64,000 nucleotides of DNA from Cytophagales bacterium WSM2-2 (GCA_015472025.1 BNHL01000001.1:1647501-1711500), one strand, 5' to 3'. Positions 1-9,127 are shown, numbered from the stretch's first letter. The notes: generated by a model from the letters alone, not told the origin. Program-made: numbers and translations.

Positions 1-1486
1 GAGCAAGGTCGGCTGTAAATTTCTCTCCGTCCATAGTCATTGAAAATCCATTGACGTTGATGAACGTCTCAGCCATTTTGCCCGAAGTATTTTTAATTGT
101 TGAAGCGAATTTTAAATCCTGAAGTGGAATTGGGAATTGAGAGGTCTTCACATAGCCGTCTGCCAAAGACATATTTGCATCAACCACTGGAATTGTTTTT
201 TTGACAGCATCATAGACGCCTTTGATCGTTGCGTTTGCAGAAAAGATACCTTTCATTTCCATGCCGGGCATCGGAAACATTTTGCTCACTTCCGCAAGGT
301 TAAATGCCGCCTTTACAAAAGCATCCACACGATAGTCTTTGAGATTAGCAATAGTTGCCCTTGCATCAATCGGATTTGATCCGAAGTCCATGTGGAATTT
401 TTTCAGATCCACAAGGGTGTTTTCAATAACACCCGTCTTGTTGTCGACCAACAAGTCGACAGCAATGTTATTAACAGCTGATGGGAGTGAAGGATATTTG
501 AACATGGCGTCTTTCACCATCATTTCCAGGTTAAAGGCGGGCAATTGCTTGTCTTTCATCGTTCCTTTCACAAAGCCGTTAAATGACAATTCACCTTTCG
601 TCTCCACTTTGTCAAATTCTTTGGAATACATTCCTGGAACCAGGGAAAGGATGCTCTTAAATGAATTCTCAGGACTCTTGAAATTGATATCCATAGCAAA
701 ATCCTTTTCATTCATTTTGAACCAGCCGTCAAAGCCAAGTGCAAAGTCGTTCAATTTTGCAACGTTCTCTTTGAATGTGTATTTCGTGTAGTTTTCGCTG
801 ATGCCAATGATCGCTTCAACGAAAGCTGTTTTATTGGAGAGGTACTCAGCTCCCCCGAATTTCAAAGTCAGCGAATCAATAGAGGTCTTTATTTTCAAAT
901 CGAATTGCTGATCGCTAAAATTGCCGCTGCCCGAATGATCCAGACCACCAATAGACAAATAAATCGGTGTGGTTTCATCATCATAAACCACTTCTGCATC
1001 CTCAATTGTCCAGTTGTCAATTGCGAAAGAGAATTTAGAGGGTTCGTCAGTTTTTACTTTGACTGTATCTGTTGAAGGATAAGTGATATTGTAATTGGCC
1101 CGACCGTCTTTCAATACTTTCACATTGATCTGTGGTCGAACAAGCGTAATTCCTTTAACACGGAGTTGATCACCAAACAGGACATCTTTCAGGTTGACCA
1201 CCACATCAAAACGATCCACCACAAACAAATGAACTCCTTCAAAGGGAGCACGATTGAACACGCCTAGCTCCTTAACTTCTACCGTGATATTCGGGAAATG
1301 CCTGAATACCGACAGGCTGAAATTGTTGACATCGAAAACCACATCGGCATTGATTGTTTTAGCAATTTCCTTGTCGACCATTGCTTTGATCTTATCTTTA
1401 AAAACAATAGGCAAAACAATGGCGGCAATAACGATCAACCCAATCAGGGCAGAAAAGCCAATTAGTACTTTTTTCAGGATTTTCAT
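1..1486 (-). CDS. AsmA-like protein, C-terminus beyond the window (partial)
   Basis: The reading frame is open from an ATG at 1486 to the window edge, giving about 495 residues with no stop. The N-terminus has one strong membrane anchor (MKILKKVLIGFSALIGLIVI...) followed by a long beta-rich, periplasm-facing region; this layout is typical of the AsmA family of inner-membrane-anchored proteins, some of which have been linked to lipid transport or outer-membrane assembly. There are no catalytic motifs. It is transcribed away from the neighbouring aldehyde dehydrogenase end, with 85 bp between them. The family call is inferred from architecture and overall composition; the missing C-terminal part normally carries the most conserved AsmA region, so the subfamily cannot be fixed here. 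Confidence 0.7.
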   Translation of the reverse strand, partial: MKILKKVLIGFSALIGLIVIAAIVLPIVFKDKIKAMVDKEIAKTINADVVFDVNNFSLSVFRHFPNITVEVKELGVFNRAPFEGVHLFVVDRFDVVVNLKDVLFGDQLRVKGITLVRPQINVKVLKDGRANYNITYPSTDTVKVKTDEPSKFSFAIDNWTIEDAEVVYDDETTPIYLSIGGLDHSGSGNFSDQQFDLKIKTSIDSLTLKFGGAEYLSNKTAFVEAIIGISENYTKYTFKENVAKLNDFALGFDGWFKMNEKDFAMDINFKSPENSFKSILSLVPGMYSKEFDKVETKGELSFNGFVKGTMKDKQLPAFNLEMMVKDAMFKYPSLPSAVNNIAVDLLVDNKTGVIENTLVDLKKFHMDFGSNPIDARATIANLKDYRVDAFVKAAFNLAEVSKMFPMPGMEMKGIFSANATIKGVYDAVKKTIPVVDANMSLADGYVKTSQFPIPLQDLKFASTIKNTSGKMAETFINVNGFSMTMDGEKFTADLA

Positions 1487-1571
1487 CTGGTCAAAATTTA
1501 AGGACTACAAAAATAACGAATGACAACGAGGCGTATGATGAATTTGTCCTGAAATAAAAATTAGAAACTTA

Positions 1572-2999
1572 TTAAAACCATCTCAGCAAAAGGCTCACCA
1601 TTTTTTTTCGAAAGGAAGTGTAGGGAGGTTGCAAAAAATAAGACATGGCAAATCCGCTTTTTTGTTTCAATACGGGCTTTTCGTTAGAGAATGCAATAAA
1701 TCCATAACGACCGTGCGACTTGCCTAATCCACTGTTGTTGACACCACCAAAAGGTAAATTGGGGTGGGTGAATTGTAATACGCACTCATTAACTCCAACC
1801 GAACCAGCTGAAGTCTCAGAAAGAATTTTTTCAATAAAAGATTTGTTGTTGCTGAACACGTAAAGCGCCAGTGGTTTGGGTTTTTCATTAATCAGATTGA
1901 TGACCTGGTCAATCGTTTTGAATGGAATGACCGGAAGCACCGGTCCGAAAATTTCATTTTGCATCGCTAGGCTATCGGGCGCAACATTGGTAAGGATCAC
2001 GGGATGAATAAAATTGGTCGCGGGGTTCGCCTGCCCGGACATTTCAACCTTGGCACCCTTGTCTATAGCATCATTGATAATCTTGTTGATTCTATCAAAG
2101 TGCCTTTGATTGACAATCCGGGCATAGCTTGGAGATGATTCATTAAGATTTCCTTCATGACCAAACATTCGCTCCACTTCGCTCTTCAATGCTACTATGA
2201 ATTTGTCTTGTGTAGATTCTTCCACCAAAACATAGTCAGGTGCTATGCATGTCTGTCCATTGTTTAGAAATTTTCCGAAAGCAATTCTCCTGGATACGTC
2301 TTTGATATCCGCGGTTGCATCTATCACAGCTGGTGATTTTCCACCTAACTCCAGCGTCACTGATGAGAGGTGTTCAGCCGCAGCTTTCATTACTACTTTA
2401 CCAACAGCGGGACTTCCGGTAAAAAAAATATGATCAAATGGCAATGCCAGCAATTGTTCCGAAACAATCTGATCTCCTTCGAAAACAGTGACCAGATCTT
2501 CCTCAAAAAATTCCTTCACCAGATCGGCAATTAATCGTGAAGTGTTAGGCGTCAATTCTGATGGCTTGATGATAGCCGTGTTGCCGGCTGCAAGGCACGA
2601 AGCCAGGGGTCCCAAACATAAGTTGACTGGAAAATTCCAGGGGGCAATGATGAGGCAAACACCTTTGGGTTCATAGCAGACTTCCGACCGCGTACCGAGA
2701 TAAGTTAAAGGCGCATCTATCTTTTGGGGAGAAGCCCATTCATCCAGGTGAGACAATGCATGCCGGATTTCTGTAAGCACAGGATAGAGTTCTGAAATAT
2801 CGACCTCTGTTGGCGGCTTTTTAAAATCCTTGCCAACCGCTTCAACTATGCGGTCACGATTATTTATCAGAAACTTTTCGAAATCTCTGAGTCTTTTTTT
2901 GCGGTCACTCAATTTCTCTTTTCTCAGCAGAAGGCTCCTGCTTTTCTGTTGTCCAAATGTCTTCGTTAATCGTTGAATGTCGGTCGCTTCGGCAATCAT
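1572..2999 (-). CDS. Aldehyde dehydrogenase family protein (ALDH3/coniferyl-aldehyde-like)
   Basis: NAD(P)-dependent oxidation of an aldehyde to the acid. The 475-residue length without an N-terminal extension and the C-terminal hydrophobic tail resemble the class-3/fatty-aldehyde group. Catalytic features are visible: the general base Glu217 in TLELGGKSP and the nucleophile Cys251 in NNGQTCIAP, the cofactor-binding FFTGSPAVGK at about 193-201, and the conserved IFGPVLPVIP segment. The ATG at 2999 is preceded by AGGAGA, one of the few Shine-Dalgarno-like sites in the window, which supports this start. The gene is divergent from the secreted protein at 3131, and a long inverted repeat lies between them. 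The substrate cannot be told from sequence; long-chain or aromatic aldehydes are both possible. Confidence 0.9.
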   Translation of the reverse strand: MIAEATDIQRLTKTFGQQKSRSLLLRKEKLSDRKKRLRDFEKFLINNRDRIVEAVGKDFKKPPTEVDISELYPVLTEIRHALSHLDEWASPQKIDAPLTYLGTRSEVCYEPKGVCLIIAPWNFPVNLCLGPLASCLAAGNTAIIKPSELTPNTSRLIADLVKEFFEEDLVTVFEGDQIVSEQLLALPFDHIFFTGSPAVGKVVMKAAAEHLSSVTLELGGKSPAVIDATADIKDVSRRIAFGKFLNNGQTCIAPDYVLVEESTQDKFIVALKSEVERMFGHEGNLNESSPSYARIVNQRHFDRINKIINDAIDKGAKVEMSGQANPATNFIHPVILTNVAPDSLAMQNEIFGPVLPVIPFKTIDQVINLINEKPKPLALYVFSNNKSFIEKILSETSAGSVGVNECVLQFTHPNLPFGGVNNSGLGKSHGRYGFIAFSNEKPVLKQKSGFAMSYFLQPPYTSFRKKMVSLLLRWF

Positions 3000-3016
3000 C
3001 TTCTCCTGTTTTTAAA

Positions 3017-3024
3017 GAAAGTTA
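3017..3024 (-). promoter_or_regulatory. Candidate -7 element for the aldehyde dehydrogenase
   Basis: On the minus strand this reads TAACTTTC, one mismatch from the Bacteroidota TAnnTTTG element. It lies 17 bp upstream of the start codon, with a TTG at 3050-3048 (23 bp spacer) that could be the -33 element. That TTG falls inside the left arm of the inverted repeat at 3047-3057. Prediction by eye. Confidence 0.35.
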
Positions 3025-3046
3025 ACTCATTTTTTAAGGCTCTGTC

Positions 3047-3124
3047 CCAATGTTAAGTTTTTGGAGGACTCTTGGATATGTATTACCCGCATGTTAATTT
3101 CATATTACAATTTCTTAACATTGG
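3047..3124. repeat. Perfect 11-bp inverted repeat in a divergent intergenic region
   Basis: CCAATGTTAAG at 3047-3057 is matched exactly, in inverted orientation, by CTTAACATTGG at 3114-3124, with 56 bp between the arms. A partial third copy, ATGTTAA, lies at about 3091-3097. The arms sit between the aldehyde dehydrogenase (start 2999) and the secreted protein (start 3131), so one arm flanks each gene. This fits a pair of operator half-sites or full sites for a regulator acting on both genes, or a large hairpin in a transcript crossing the region. No regulator gene is adjacent. Confidence 0.6.
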
Positions 3125-3130
3125 CGTAAC

Positions 3131-3904
3131 ATGAGGGGTATTGCATTGGTTTTCTGCGGGTTAATTGCCATTTCAGGGGTTGCCCAAAACCGTATTTTAC
3201 AAACGGAAGAGCTCACTTTAACATCAACTAACGAGGGTTTTTCCGGTTTTATATCTTCCATTCAGAGCAAAAAGAGCCGAGATCTGAAGCTGGTTCGTTC
3301 CATTTTTACCAAAGCTCACCAGGATTTCTTGAAGACCTACAGGGCGTACTCGCAGGTAAAAGACATTTTTGAAAAGGGGAACTACGATTGTCTTAGCGGT
3401 ACTTATTTTCTTACCCGCGCTTTTGATCAATTGGGCATTGAGTACAAGATTTTTGAAACGAATTATCACATTTTCCTGGTGGTACAAACCCAGCGCGGTG
3501 AAGTGCTGCTGGAAAGCACTGATCGCGTGAATGGATTTATCACTGACAAAGAGACGATCAAAGAAAAAATAGCTTACTATCAACAAGCCAAAGCAAGTTC
3601 ACCCGGAACTGAACTTTACCTTTCGCGTTTGCGAATGTTTCACGAGTTGCGCCCCGATCAATTGCCGGGCTTACTTTATTTTAATCGTTCGATAGAAGCT
3701 TTTCACGCCAACGACCTGGTTGCAAGCTGCTCAAATCTTGAAAAAGCCTGGGAGATTTATAACAATCCACGCATCGAAGCGTTCACTCCAATTTTAATTC
3801 ACACGATTGCAAATAGCACTCTGGATTCTGATGCCAAAGCCAAGCTTACTGATTTGCTCCAAACTCATCAGCAATCGGCTTCTTATTCGCTGGTTTCCCG
3901 TTGA
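3131..3904 (+). CDS. Secreted protein with transglutaminase-like Cys-His-Asp arrangement
   Basis: A 257-residue protein with a signal peptide (cleavage near VAQN, residue 20), so probably periplasmic. A papain/transglutaminase-like core is suggested by Cys87 in YDCLSGT at the start of a helix, His113 in NYHIFLVV and Asp131 after a short strand, in the right order and spacing for a Cys-His-Asp triad. The C-terminal third is helical and TPR-like. Only two bases separate its stop from the stop of the convergent OmpA gene. The specific family is not recognised; a role in protein or peptidoglycan crosslink chemistry would be a guess. ATG at 3131 is chosen because the signal peptide begins there. 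Confidence 0.6.
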   Translation: MRGIALVFCGLIAISGVAQNRILQTEELTLTSTNEGFSGFISSIQSKKSRDLKLVRSIFTKAHQDFLKTYRAYSQVKDIFEKGNYDCLSGTYFLTRAFDQLGIEYKIFETNYHIFLVVQTQRGEVLLESTDRVNGFITDKETIKEKIAYYQQAKASSPGTELYLSRLRMFHELRPDQLPGLLYFNRSIEAFHANDLVASCSNLEKAWEIYNNPRIEAFTPILIHTIANSTLDSDAKAKLTDLLQTHQQSASYSLVSR

Positions 3905-3906
3905 TT

Positions 3907-4620
3907 TTAATTCTGAAGTACGCGAAGCTCCACTCTCCTGTTGAGTTTGCGGGCTTCTTCTGTATTGTCTTTTGTTAGTGGTTGAGTTCCACCAAACGCC
4001 TTTGTTTTTATCCTGCTCTTACTGGTGCCTTTACCCACAAGGTAGCTTTTTACGGCATCCACACGATCTTGCGAAAGTTTCATATTGGCTGTGGGATTTC
4101 CTCCAACATCGGTGTGCCCCTCAAGCTGGATAACCATGTTTGGATTATCCTTGAGCATGGTGAGAACCTTATCCAATTCGTCATACGATTCCGATTCAAT
4201 CTTAGCAGTGCCCACATTGAAAATGAGATTCTCCAGGCGCATCACCTTACCGGCAGTGTGAGTAATTTCGGCCTCTTTTTCTGCGCTGGAAGGTAGCCCC
4301 AGCTCAATGTTCTTTACTACCCTTCGGTCATTATTTGCTTCGGAAGGATCAATCAAAAATTTGGAAGTTGCATAGCCGGGTGCTTCTACCGTAAGAGCAT
4401 ACTTGTCATTGTCATAGAGAGCAAAATTGAAAGAGCTTCCGGAGAGGAATCCCACCTTGCTTCCATACGGCAGACTTTTGTATGAAATTTTTGCGGTGAC
4501 GGGTTCTTTGGTTGTAGCGCTGGTGATACTTCCCATGGCATAAATCAGTGTATCAGGGGTTGTCTGTGCGACTGCAGTCGCACCACACAACAAGAAGGCG
4601 ATCAGAATAAATTGCTTCAT
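3907..4620 (-). CDS. OmpA-family envelope protein
   Basis: 237 residues with a signal peptide (MKQFILIAFLLCGATAVAQ), an N-terminal beta-sandwich of the carboxypeptidase-regulatory type, and a C-terminal OmpA-like peptidoglycan-binding domain. The domain is shown by FNVGTAKIESESYDELDK, LEGHTDVGG and LSQDRVDAVKSYLVGKG, ending in LNRRVELRV. It probably ties the outer membrane or a periplasmic complex to peptidoglycan. It starts 4 bp after the stop of the larger OmpA/PD40 gene, so both are in one operon, and the two share the same domain order at their C-termini; this one looks like a shortened paralogue without the propeller. Confidence 0.88.
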   Translation of the reverse strand: MKQFILIAFLLCGATAVAQTTPDTLIYAMGSITSATTKEPVTAKISYKSLPYGSKVGFLSGSSFNFALYDNDKYALTVEAPGYATSKFLIDPSEANNDRRVVKNIELGLPSSAEKEAEITHTAGKVMRLENLIFNVGTAKIESESYDELDKVLTMLKDNPNMVIQLEGHTDVGGNPTANMKLSQDRVDAVKSYLVGKGTSKSRIKTKAFGGTQPLTKDNTEEARKLNRRVELRVLQN

Positions 4621-4624
4621 GTGA

Positions 4625-6649
4625 TTACAATTTTACAATTCTGAATTCCACACGTCTATTTCTTGCATTTCCCTCACGGGTTTTCGTCAAATCAATTGGT
4701 TTGGTCTCACCGAAAAACACTACTAATATACGATCTGTTGCAATTCCTTTTTCAACAAGGTACTTCGCTACTGCTTTTGCCCTTCGTTCGGAGAGGATCA
4801 TGTTGTAATCTGCCGGGCCGGTCTGATCGGTATGCCCCGCAAGCTCCACCTGCATCGCTGATTTCTCCGTCATTAGCGCAACGATACGATTCAACTCCGG
4901 GAATGACTCTACTTTTAAAATTGATCGATCAAAGTCGAAGAAAATATTATTGAGTGTAATAGTCACATTCTCCTCAACAGGAGCAATTTTTATGGGTTCC
5001 AGCTTAAAGTCGTCCTGGATTGTAGCGGCTTGCTTATACTTACGCAAGTCGAGGTTTTGACTTGATGAAATATGATCTTTTGCTTCGGCTCTTACGCCAT
5101 ATTGATAGCCACCGGGAAGGTGTATTTCATATTCGCCTGTTTCCGGATTAGAAAAAGTTGAACCGAGTTCCTTTCCTTCTGGCAAGCGTTCATAAACAAT
5201 CTTCGCGCTTATCGGTTTTCCTGTTTTGCCATCGATAAGCTTTCCCTTCACAACCATAATTGGTTCCGGGTTTTTGAAGAATGGCAACTTAACCCGGTAA
5301 ATGTCGAAGTTATCAGAAGTCACTGCTCGTGAGAAATAGGCATAGTCACTTGTGGAAGGGATATTGAAGAACATGTCATCGAGCTTGGTGTTGATTTCAG
5401 GCCCCATGTTTTGGGGTTCTGACCAATTAGTCCATGTTTCATCCAGTCGCTTTGAAACATAAATATCACTTCCTCCATAACCACTGAATCCCTTAGACGA
5501 AAAATAAAGTGTGATGTCATCGGCCGCAAGGAAAGGGGTTAATTCATCACCTGCGGTATTCACAACGCTTCCAAGATTGAGTGGTTCAGTCCAGATGCTG
5601 TCAGTTTGAGCAAAGCTAACATACAAGTCGCGGCCACCTTTGGTGTCTTCCCGGTCAACGGACATCAGGAGAACTTTTTGTGAATTCGATAAAAAATAAT
5701 GCGCCCTGTCGCTGTAGTTATAATTGTTTTTGATTGTGATGGTTTTGGGTTTACTCCACGTACCTCCAACATTATTACTGATTGAAATACCGGCGAGCAT
5801 TTTCCCGTTTTCGCCATATTGATTTCCAAGCATCAGAAGTACCGCTTTGCCATCGGGAGTAGCGGAAGAAACGGAGTTAACATAATTCGGATATGCATTA
5901 TTTAAAGCTGGTCCTGCATTTTTTGCAATTGACCACTTGCCATCCTGACCAAGTTCAGAATACCAGATGTCTTCCTTGTCTTTGACACCGCCCATATTTT
6001 CAGGGTGATTTTGACGGCTGAAATAAAGTGTTTTCCCGTCGGGTGAAAGCAGCGCATTGTAATCATTGTATTCGCTGTTCACGTTTTTGTCAAGGCGCTC
6101 TATGATCAAACCTTTAACTAAAAGTTCGGGCTTGACAATGTCTGCGATGATTGGGTATCCCGAATCGGAAATTGCCACTGCATCAATGGAAAAATAGTCT
6201 GTCAATGCCTTGCCATCAAATTCGAGTTTCACGGCAGATACTTTGTATGGAGTTCTTTCCATAAAGACGTTAAGCATCCTGCCTTGAAGGGGTACGGCTT
6301 GTGGACTGAATGTGTTTACCAGATATTCTTTTCCTGCTTCGTCATAGACGTAGACTTTATACAATGCTCCCGGATTATAAGATTCTGCAATTGCTATCTG
6401 CCGAACTTGCATTGGGTTAGCATAACCCAATTTAATGAACTCTGAACGTTTGGGTCTGTCGGGCGTCCACGCACTGGGATTTTGCCCTCCGGCTGGAAGC
6501 ACATTGGGCTTTCCGATAGCTTGTGATGCTGAGTACTGAATTGGTGTGAGTTCGGACGAAAATTCCAACGCCTTCGATGCCCACTGGACTGCCTGGCCAT
6601 AAGACAGTATTGGAAAGATTAAAGCTCCAACTGATAGAAATCTCTTCAT
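4625..6649 (-). CDS. PD40 propeller / OmpA-domain envelope protein
   Basis: 674 residues. Order: signal peptide (MKRFLSVGALIFPILSYGQ), an N-terminal galactose-binding-like sandwich (about 20-160), a WD40-like PD40 beta-propeller with repeated SPDGKTLYFSR, ATPDGKAVLLM and AADDITLYFSSKGFSGYGGSDIY motifs (about 185-450), a carboxypeptidase-regulatory-like domain (about 465-545) and a C-terminal OmpA domain (FFDFDRSILKVESFPEL, LAGHTDQTG, RNRRVEFRIVK). This architecture is common in Bacteroidota, also among proteins linked to gliding and type IX secretion (PorE-like), but that role is not shown here. The start at 6649 is preferred over an upstream in-frame GTG at 6664 because the signal peptide begins there. 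Confidence 0.88.
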   Translation of the reverse strand: MKRFLSVGALIFPILSYGQAVQWASKALEFSSELTPIQYSASQAIGKPNVLPAGGQNPSAWTPDRPKRSEFIKLGYANPMQVRQIAIAESYNPGALYKVYVYDEAGKEYLVNTFSPQAVPLQGRMLNVFMERTPYKVSAVKLEFDGKALTDYFSIDAVAISDSGYPIIADIVKPELLVKGLIIERLDKNVNSEYNDYNALLSPDGKTLYFSRQNHPENMGGVKDKEDIWYSELGQDGKWSIAKNAGPALNNAYPNYVNSVSSATPDGKAVLLMLGNQYGENGKMLAGISISNNVGGTWSKPKTITIKNNYNYSDRAHYFLSNSQKVLLMSVDREDTKGGRDLYVSFAQTDSIWTEPLNLGSVVNTAGDELTPFLAADDITLYFSSKGFSGYGGSDIYVSKRLDETWTNWSEPQNMGPEINTKLDDMFFNIPSTSDYAYFSRAVTSDNFDIYRVKLPFFKNPEPIMVVKGKLIDGKTGKPISAKIVYERLPEGKELGSTFSNPETGEYEIHLPGGYQYGVRAEAKDHISSSQNLDLRKYKQAATIQDDFKLEPIKIAPVEENVTITLNNIFFDFDRSILKVESFPELNRIVALMTEKSAMQVELAGHTDQTGPADYNMILSERRAKAVAKYLVEKGIATDRILVVFFGETKPIDLTKTREGNARNRRVEFRIVKL

Positions 6650-6773
6650 AAGCCCAAGGTTCACATTAATTTAAGGGGTAAACTTAACTAAAAAAATAAA
6701 AAGGCGGAAAAAGTACATGGTGTGCGACTGCACTGTCTCTCGCATGTCACGCTTCCATCTTACAATCAGTGAT

Positions 6774-9080
6774 TTACTCCATCGAGGTTTTATTAAACAG
6801 CAAAAATCCTACATGCAAGAGCACTGCTAATTGACGGTTCTTGTCATCGTAATAATTCACGCTTAACGAAATCGGGCCGACTGTGCTGTGCAGGACAAGG
6901 CCAGCCATACCAGCGAAATAGATTTGTTGAATCTCCTCTTCGATTTTTGCGTGGCGGTTGTTGTCTTGGCCAATAGCCTGGAGCGGTTTGAATGCATATG
7001 CCTCTAACCGAAGATCCAGTTTATTGTGAAGTGTAAAAACATTTTGCAATCCACCGGAGACGTAATTGAATGCCCTGAAGTTCTGAAGCAAAAGTGTTTT
7101 GCTGTCCTGCAATGGGTTAAATGCAGGAGCATTGATGATAGTCGCGAAATAATTTGAAAACGTAGGTTGGTTAGAGAGAACACCCTCCAGCAAATAGCCC
7201 GAGCTATAAAATCCTTTTCTGAAGTATTGCTCCAGTGATATTTTCGCCTGAATCCAACTCCGGTTGTTACTAGTTGGAAGCGGGTCGAGGGAAGTATTGC
7301 CTGGTTCGTATTCCTCTGTGAGTGAGAAAAAATTTCCGGAGAGATAAAAAGATCTTCCATGTGTCGGGTATTGCTTCCGATTGAGCGTGTTGTATTGAAT
7401 TCCAAATCCGACTCTGGCTCCGGACAATTTTAATTGATCCAGTGTGTCCGTTGATACCAATACATTATTTCCGATAAACTGATCATTGTTCACAAAATAA
7501 GCTCCGTGAATGTATGCCTTAACTTGCCTGGCCACGGGAACGCCCAACGACAATCCATACCTACGGTCAACGCGTGTGAGGACTGTGGGTGAATATTTCC
7601 TTGCGAGGATATCATTGCCCTGAAAATAATCCCAGCTGTTCAGGGTTACTTCAGGTTCAAGATAAAACCTGCCGAAGAACGGAAAGTCAAATCGCATTTT
7701 TGCCTGAATTGACTTGTAAAAATCTCCCGTTGCAAAGTTGAGCTGACCATGTAACAGAACCTGATGGAATGTATAGTAATTGACTCCAAGGTAAATGTTA
7801 CTGATGTTGCGGGTGGCTATGACTCCACCGAAATCCACCTGGAAATTGTTGGGCTGTCTCCTGGCTAATCTGAAACTGTAATCTTTTGTAGAAGGATTGA
7901 ATTTAAAACTTGGATAAACGTTATTGAAATATTCTTCTGAGACCAATTGAAAATATCCTTTCTCCACATCACGAAAGTATAGGGGTCTTTTTCCGTTTTT
8001 AAAAAAGCGATTGAGATACTTTTGCTGGCCGGTATCAAATCCATCGAATGTAATTTCATTCACCTTGATGGGAACAGACTTATTGTTGAATTTATTTCTT
8101 GCAATAGCAACCTCCTCACAAGTTTTTCTTGTCGAAATCTTGGCTTTAATATCTTTCATTTGCCTCATAGTCTGATTGTATCCGCTATCAATCATGGCCT
8201 TAGCTTTAGCAAAATCAAATGCAGTAAAATTTTTAAGATCGGGCTGAATGTAAACTCCGCTCTTGGGGATTTTAGTTGGGTCAGACTTGTCCAACAACAT
8301 GTATAGCAATGACCTCGAAATCAGCTTTTCATCTTCGTTGTAAGGGTATTGATCGTACACTTTTGAGGACACATTACTTCCGATGATCACATCCGGTTTA
8401 AAATTGCGTTGCAGTACATCGACAGGAAAATTGTTATACACGCCTCCGTCAAAAAGATATTTTCCGTTGACGCGAATTGGATTGAAAAAAAAGGGAGCTG
8501 TTTGCGTTGCCCGCATTGCATCACTTAAAATTCCATCCTTCAGCTCGACTTGTGTTTGTGTAAAAATATCGGCTGCCATTATTCTCAAAGGGACAAACAG
8601 GCTGTCGAAATTATTTTTTGAAACAGAAGTGGGTTGCGAAACCGTTTGTGCCAGCGCAAAATTCAACGCAAGATCATTGGCGATGCTGGTATTAAAAAAA
8701 ACATTGAAGGTAGAGTCGAGTGAAAGGTTCAGTTTCAAAAAAGCGGGCTCATCATCTTTGCGGTAGTAGAAGTATTTGTGTTTTTCATCAATACGTCCGT
8801 TCACCCAATCCAAAAATGGTTTGGAAGTCATGATGTATTCGATCTGAGAAGGGCTCATTCCTGCTGCATAACATCCGCCCACAATTCCGCCCATGGAAGT
8901 GCCTACGATGTAGTCAATGGGAATTTCATTTTCCTCGAGTGCTTTGAGCACTCCGATGTGCGCGATGCCTTTGGCAGCACCTCCGCTAAGAACCACACCT
9001 ATTTTTTGTTGCGCGCGACCAGTGATAGAAAAGAATAACAGTAATGCAACAACACCAGCCTTCACTTTTCCAAATGACAT
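6774..9080 (-). CDS. Patatin-like phospholipase fused to POTRA and outer-membrane beta-barrel
   Basis: 768 residues. After a signal peptide (cleavage near GRAQ, residue 24) comes a patatin domain: oxyanion hole GGAAKG at about 33-38, nucleophile Ser62 in GTSMGG, and the catalytic Asp in YLFDGGVYNN. A POTRA-like segment follows (around VNEITFDGF, about 340-420), then a 16-strand-type barrel of the bacterial surface antigen family ending in LLHVGFLLFNK. The layout resembles patatin proteins of the type Vd/PlpD kind, in which the lipase is carried by its own barrel in the outer membrane. Substrates are probably phospholipids (family knowledge). It is downstream of the M23 gene and upstream of the OmpA pair on the same strand. 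Confidence 0.9.
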   Translation of the reverse strand: MSFGKVKAGVVALLLFFSITGRAQQKIGVVLSGGAAKGIAHIGVLKALEENEIPIDYIVGTSMGGIVGGCYAAGMSPSQIEYIMTSKPFLDWVNGRIDEKHKYFYYRKDDEPAFLKLNLSLDSTFNVFFNTSIANDLALNFALAQTVSQPTSVSKNNFDSLFVPLRIMAADIFTQTQVELKDGILSDAMRATQTAPFFFNPIRVNGKYLFDGGVYNNFPVDVLQRNFKPDVIIGSNVSSKVYDQYPYNEDEKLISRSLLYMLLDKSDPTKIPKSGVYIQPDLKNFTAFDFAKAKAMIDSGYNQTMRQMKDIKAKISTRKTCEEVAIARNKFNNKSVPIKVNEITFDGFDTGQQKYLNRFFKNGKRPLYFRDVEKGYFQLVSEEYFNNVYPSFKFNPSTKDYSFRLARRQPNNFQVDFGGVIATRNISNIYLGVNYYTFHQVLLHGQLNFATGDFYKSIQAKMRFDFPFFGRFYLEPEVTLNSWDYFQGNDILARKYSPTVLTRVDRRYGLSLGVPVARQVKAYIHGAYFVNNDQFIGNNVLVSTDTLDQLKLSGARVGFGIQYNTLNRKQYPTHGRSFYLSGNFFSLTEEYEPGNTSLDPLPTSNNRSWIQAKISLEQYFRKGFYSSGYLLEGVLSNQPTFSNYFATIINAPAFNPLQDSKTLLLQNFRAFNYVSGGLQNVFTLHNKLDLRLEAYAFKPLQAIGQDNNRHAKIEEEIQQIYFAGMAGLVLHSTVGPISLSVNYYDDKNRQLAVLLHVGFLLFNKTSME

Positions 9081-9114
9081 ATGCGAACCAAGAAAGTATC
9101 GTAAATAACGCGCT

Positions 9115-9127
9115 TATCTGTCAGATA
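9115..9127. repeat. Short palindrome between M23 and patatin genes
   Basis: TATCTG T CAGATA, two perfect 6-bp arms around one central base, 34 bp upstream of the patatin start codon. It could be a small operator or part of an mRNA hairpin; there is no T-run, so it is not an obvious terminator. Confidence 0.35.

Noticed and set aside
339-791. 150-residue frame on the plus strand inside the AsmA-like gene
   Set aside because: It lies antisense to a long frame with a clear membrane anchor and AsmA layout, and its translation has no domain-like pattern.
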